A DNA stretch of 33,237 nucleotides from Rhodospirillaceae bacterium (GTDB taxonomy: Bacteria; Pseudomonadota; Alphaproteobacteria; Bin65), in assembly GCA_009840595.1 (NCBI GenBank), contig VXNK01000012.1:1-33237 (forward strand). The letters run 5' to 3'. Under the pieces are notes generated by a model that was not told the DNA's origin, did no database searches, and was given only the letters and a program-made list of their open reading frames with translations. How positions within the stretch are numbered: position 1 is the first letter of the stretch; every line of letters begins with the position of its first letter. The translations under genes and the position numbers were made by a program. Below are positions 32,023 to 33,237 of the stretch, piece after piece.

Positions 32023-33219
32023 ATGGCAATTTCAGACAACCGAGGCCTCCTGCCGGCCGGACTGCGCGATGTCCTGGCACCGGATGCGGCCCACGAGTCC
32101 GCCATCGTGGAGCGGCTGCTCGGCACCTTCGCCGGATGGGGCTACCGGCGCGTCAAGCCGCCGCTCGTGGAATTCGAACGGTCGCTGCTCGAAGGCGCCG
32201 GAGCGGCGATGGCCGGCGAAACCTTCCGGCTGATGGACCCGGTCAGCCAGGCGATGATGGGCGTGCGCGCCGACATGACTCTGCAGATCGCCCGGATTGC
32301 CGCCAGCCGGCTTGCCGCGGAGGCCCGGCCCCTGCGCCTGTCCTATGCCGGCGACGTGCTGCGGGTGCGGGGCACGCAACTCCGGCCGGAGCGGCAATTC
32401 GTGCAGGTCGGCGGCGAGCTGATCGGCGCGGCCGGACCGGCGGCGGACACGGAGGTCGTCCTGATGGCGGTCCGGGCGCTGCGCGACATCGGGGTCGAGC
32501 GGCTGTCGGTCGACCTGACCTTTCCGACCCTGATTTCGTCGCTCTGCCGTTCGCTGGCCATCGCGGACGAACGGGAGGCCGCTGTACGCGCGGCCCTCGA
32601 CAGCAAGGACCGGCGGGCCCTTGCCGCGGCGCTGCAGGGCGAGGGAGAAGGCCGCGCGGTCTTTCTCGCGCTGCTCGATGCGACCGGACCGGTCGGACCC
32701 GGCCTCGCCCTCCTGGAGGCGGCCGACATGCCGGAGGAGGCCCGGGCGGACGTGGACCATCTGGCCGATGTGGCGGCCCGGCTCGGCGCCGCGGCGCCGG
32801 ACCTCGCGCTCACCGTCGATCCGGTCGAATATCGCGGCTTCGAGTATCACACCGGCATCGGCTTTACCGTCTACCGCAACGGCAGCCGGGGCGAGATCGG
32901 CGCCGGCGGCCGCTATCTGGCCGGTTCCGGCTTCGCCGACCGGACGATCGAACCGGCGACCGGCTTTACCCTCTTCCTCGATACCGTCATCCGCAGCCTG
33001 CCGGCGCCGCGCGAGCCGTCCAGAACCTTTGCGCCCGACGGGACGCCGCCGGAGACGGTCGATTCCCTGCGCCGGGAGGGCCGCACCGTCGTCGCGGGCC
33101 TCGAACCGGCCGGCGACATCGACGCGGAGGCCCGGCGGCTCGGCTGCGATACGGTCGTAGACGCCGGCGCGCCGCGCGCCGCCGGCGCCGGCGGGCCGGC
33201 GGCGGGGCGGCCCGATTAG
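32023..33219 (+). CDS. hisZ: ATP phosphoribosyltransferase regulatory subunit
   Basis: A 398-residue class II histidyl-tRNA-synthetase-like protein without tRNA charging function, the regulatory partner of short-form HisG in histidine synthesis. GLLPAGLRDVLAPDAAHESA starts it; then WGYRRVKPPLVEFERSLLEG, the RLMDPVSQAMMGVRADMTLQ segment (motif 2-like), LRVRGTQLRPERQFVQVGGE, YRGFEYHTGIGFTVY and GEIGAGGRYLAGSG. The anticodon-binding domain of real HisRS is absent and the C-terminus is replaced by a short Rossmann-like GRTVVAGLEPAGD region. hisG is not in the window. ATG 32023 has GAAGATC before it. The stop overlaps the AGGAGG of the next gene. Confidence 0.95.
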   Translation: MAISDNRGLLPAGLRDVLAPDAAHESAIVERLLGTFAGWGYRRVKPPLVEFERSLLEGAGAAMAGETFRLMDPVSQAMMGVRADMTLQIARIAASRLAAEARPLRLSYAGDVLRVRGTQLRPERQFVQVGGELIGAAGPAADTEVVLMAVRALRDIGVERLSVDLTFPTLISSLCRSLAIADEREAAVRAALDSKDRRALAAALQGEGEGRAVFLALLDATGPVGPGLALLEAADMPEEARADVDHLADVAARLGAAAPDLALTVDPVEYRGFEYHTGIGFTVYRNGSRGEIGAGGRYLAGSGFADRTIEPATGFTLFLDTVIRSLPAPREPSRTFAPDGTPPETVDSLRREGRTVVAGLEPAGDIDAEARRLGCDTVVDAGAPRAAGAGGPAAGRPD

Positions 33220-33230
33220 GAGGCCGGTCC

Positions 33231-33237
33231 ATGGCCA
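33231..33237 (+). CDS. purA: First bases of the next gene, probably adenylosuccinate synthetase
   Basis: A start codon ATG at 33231 follows TTAGGAGG, which overlaps the hisZ stop, and reads Met-Ala before the window ends. By gene order in related alphaproteobacteria (serA, hisZ, purA) and the usual MAN start of PurA, it is likely adenylosuccinate synthetase; only seven bases are visible, so the identity is inference. Confidence 0.45.

Overview
The window is a piece of a high-GC proteobacterial chromosome, most likely an alphaproteobacterium of the Rhodospirillales type. Three things point there: a serC-serA-hisZ run leading into a further gene, an imuA-imuB-dnaE2 mutagenesis cassette headed by a GTTC-N7-GTTC LexA box, and several catabolic genes around a TRAP transporter. 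Species cannot be read from the sequence alone. No rRNA, tRNA, CRISPR array, IS element or phage gene was seen.

Left part (1-7577), general metabolism: the end of an EamA/DMT exporter; a GcvA-like LysR regulator divergent from a small 86-residue protein, with a palindromic operator between them; a double hotdog thioesterase translationally coupled to a tartrate dehydrogenase-type enzyme; a trans-aconitate methyltransferase; an NmrA-type NAD(P)-binding protein; and an HSL-type esterase.

Central part (about 7680-19830), an apparent catabolic gene cluster of unknown substrate. It comprises a zinc-independent MDR oxidoreductase, an acyl-CoA ligase and a carboxymuconolactone decarboxylase-like protein in one operon; a GMC flavoprotein dehydrogenase; a divergent dctP-dctQ-dctM TRAP uptake operon that runs on into two tandem IclR regulators; and, converging on these, a luciferase-like flavin monooxygenase with an alpha/beta-hydrolase-fold partner. 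The partner has Gly where the nucleophile should be. The three promoter regions share a similar AT-rich 19-bp element, which suggests one regulon. A plausible reading is uptake by TRAP, oxidation by the flavoenzymes and MDR protein, ring or C-C cleavage, and CoA activation. This is inference.

Right part: the SOS mutagenesis operon imuA-imuB-dnaE2 on the minus strand (25758 down to 19975) with a perfect LexA box; a MaoC-type hydratase; a vapBC-type toxin-antitoxin pair whose start codon lies inside a 42-bp perfect palindrome; a remnant of a second PIN-domain toxin; a secreted protein of unknown function coupled to a LigE-like glutathione transferase; and serC, serA, hisZ and the first bases of the next gene (probably purA) for serine, histidine and purine biosynthesis.

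Genes are tightly packed, with many 4-bp start/stop overlaps. High GC makes very long antisense open frames, which were discarded.
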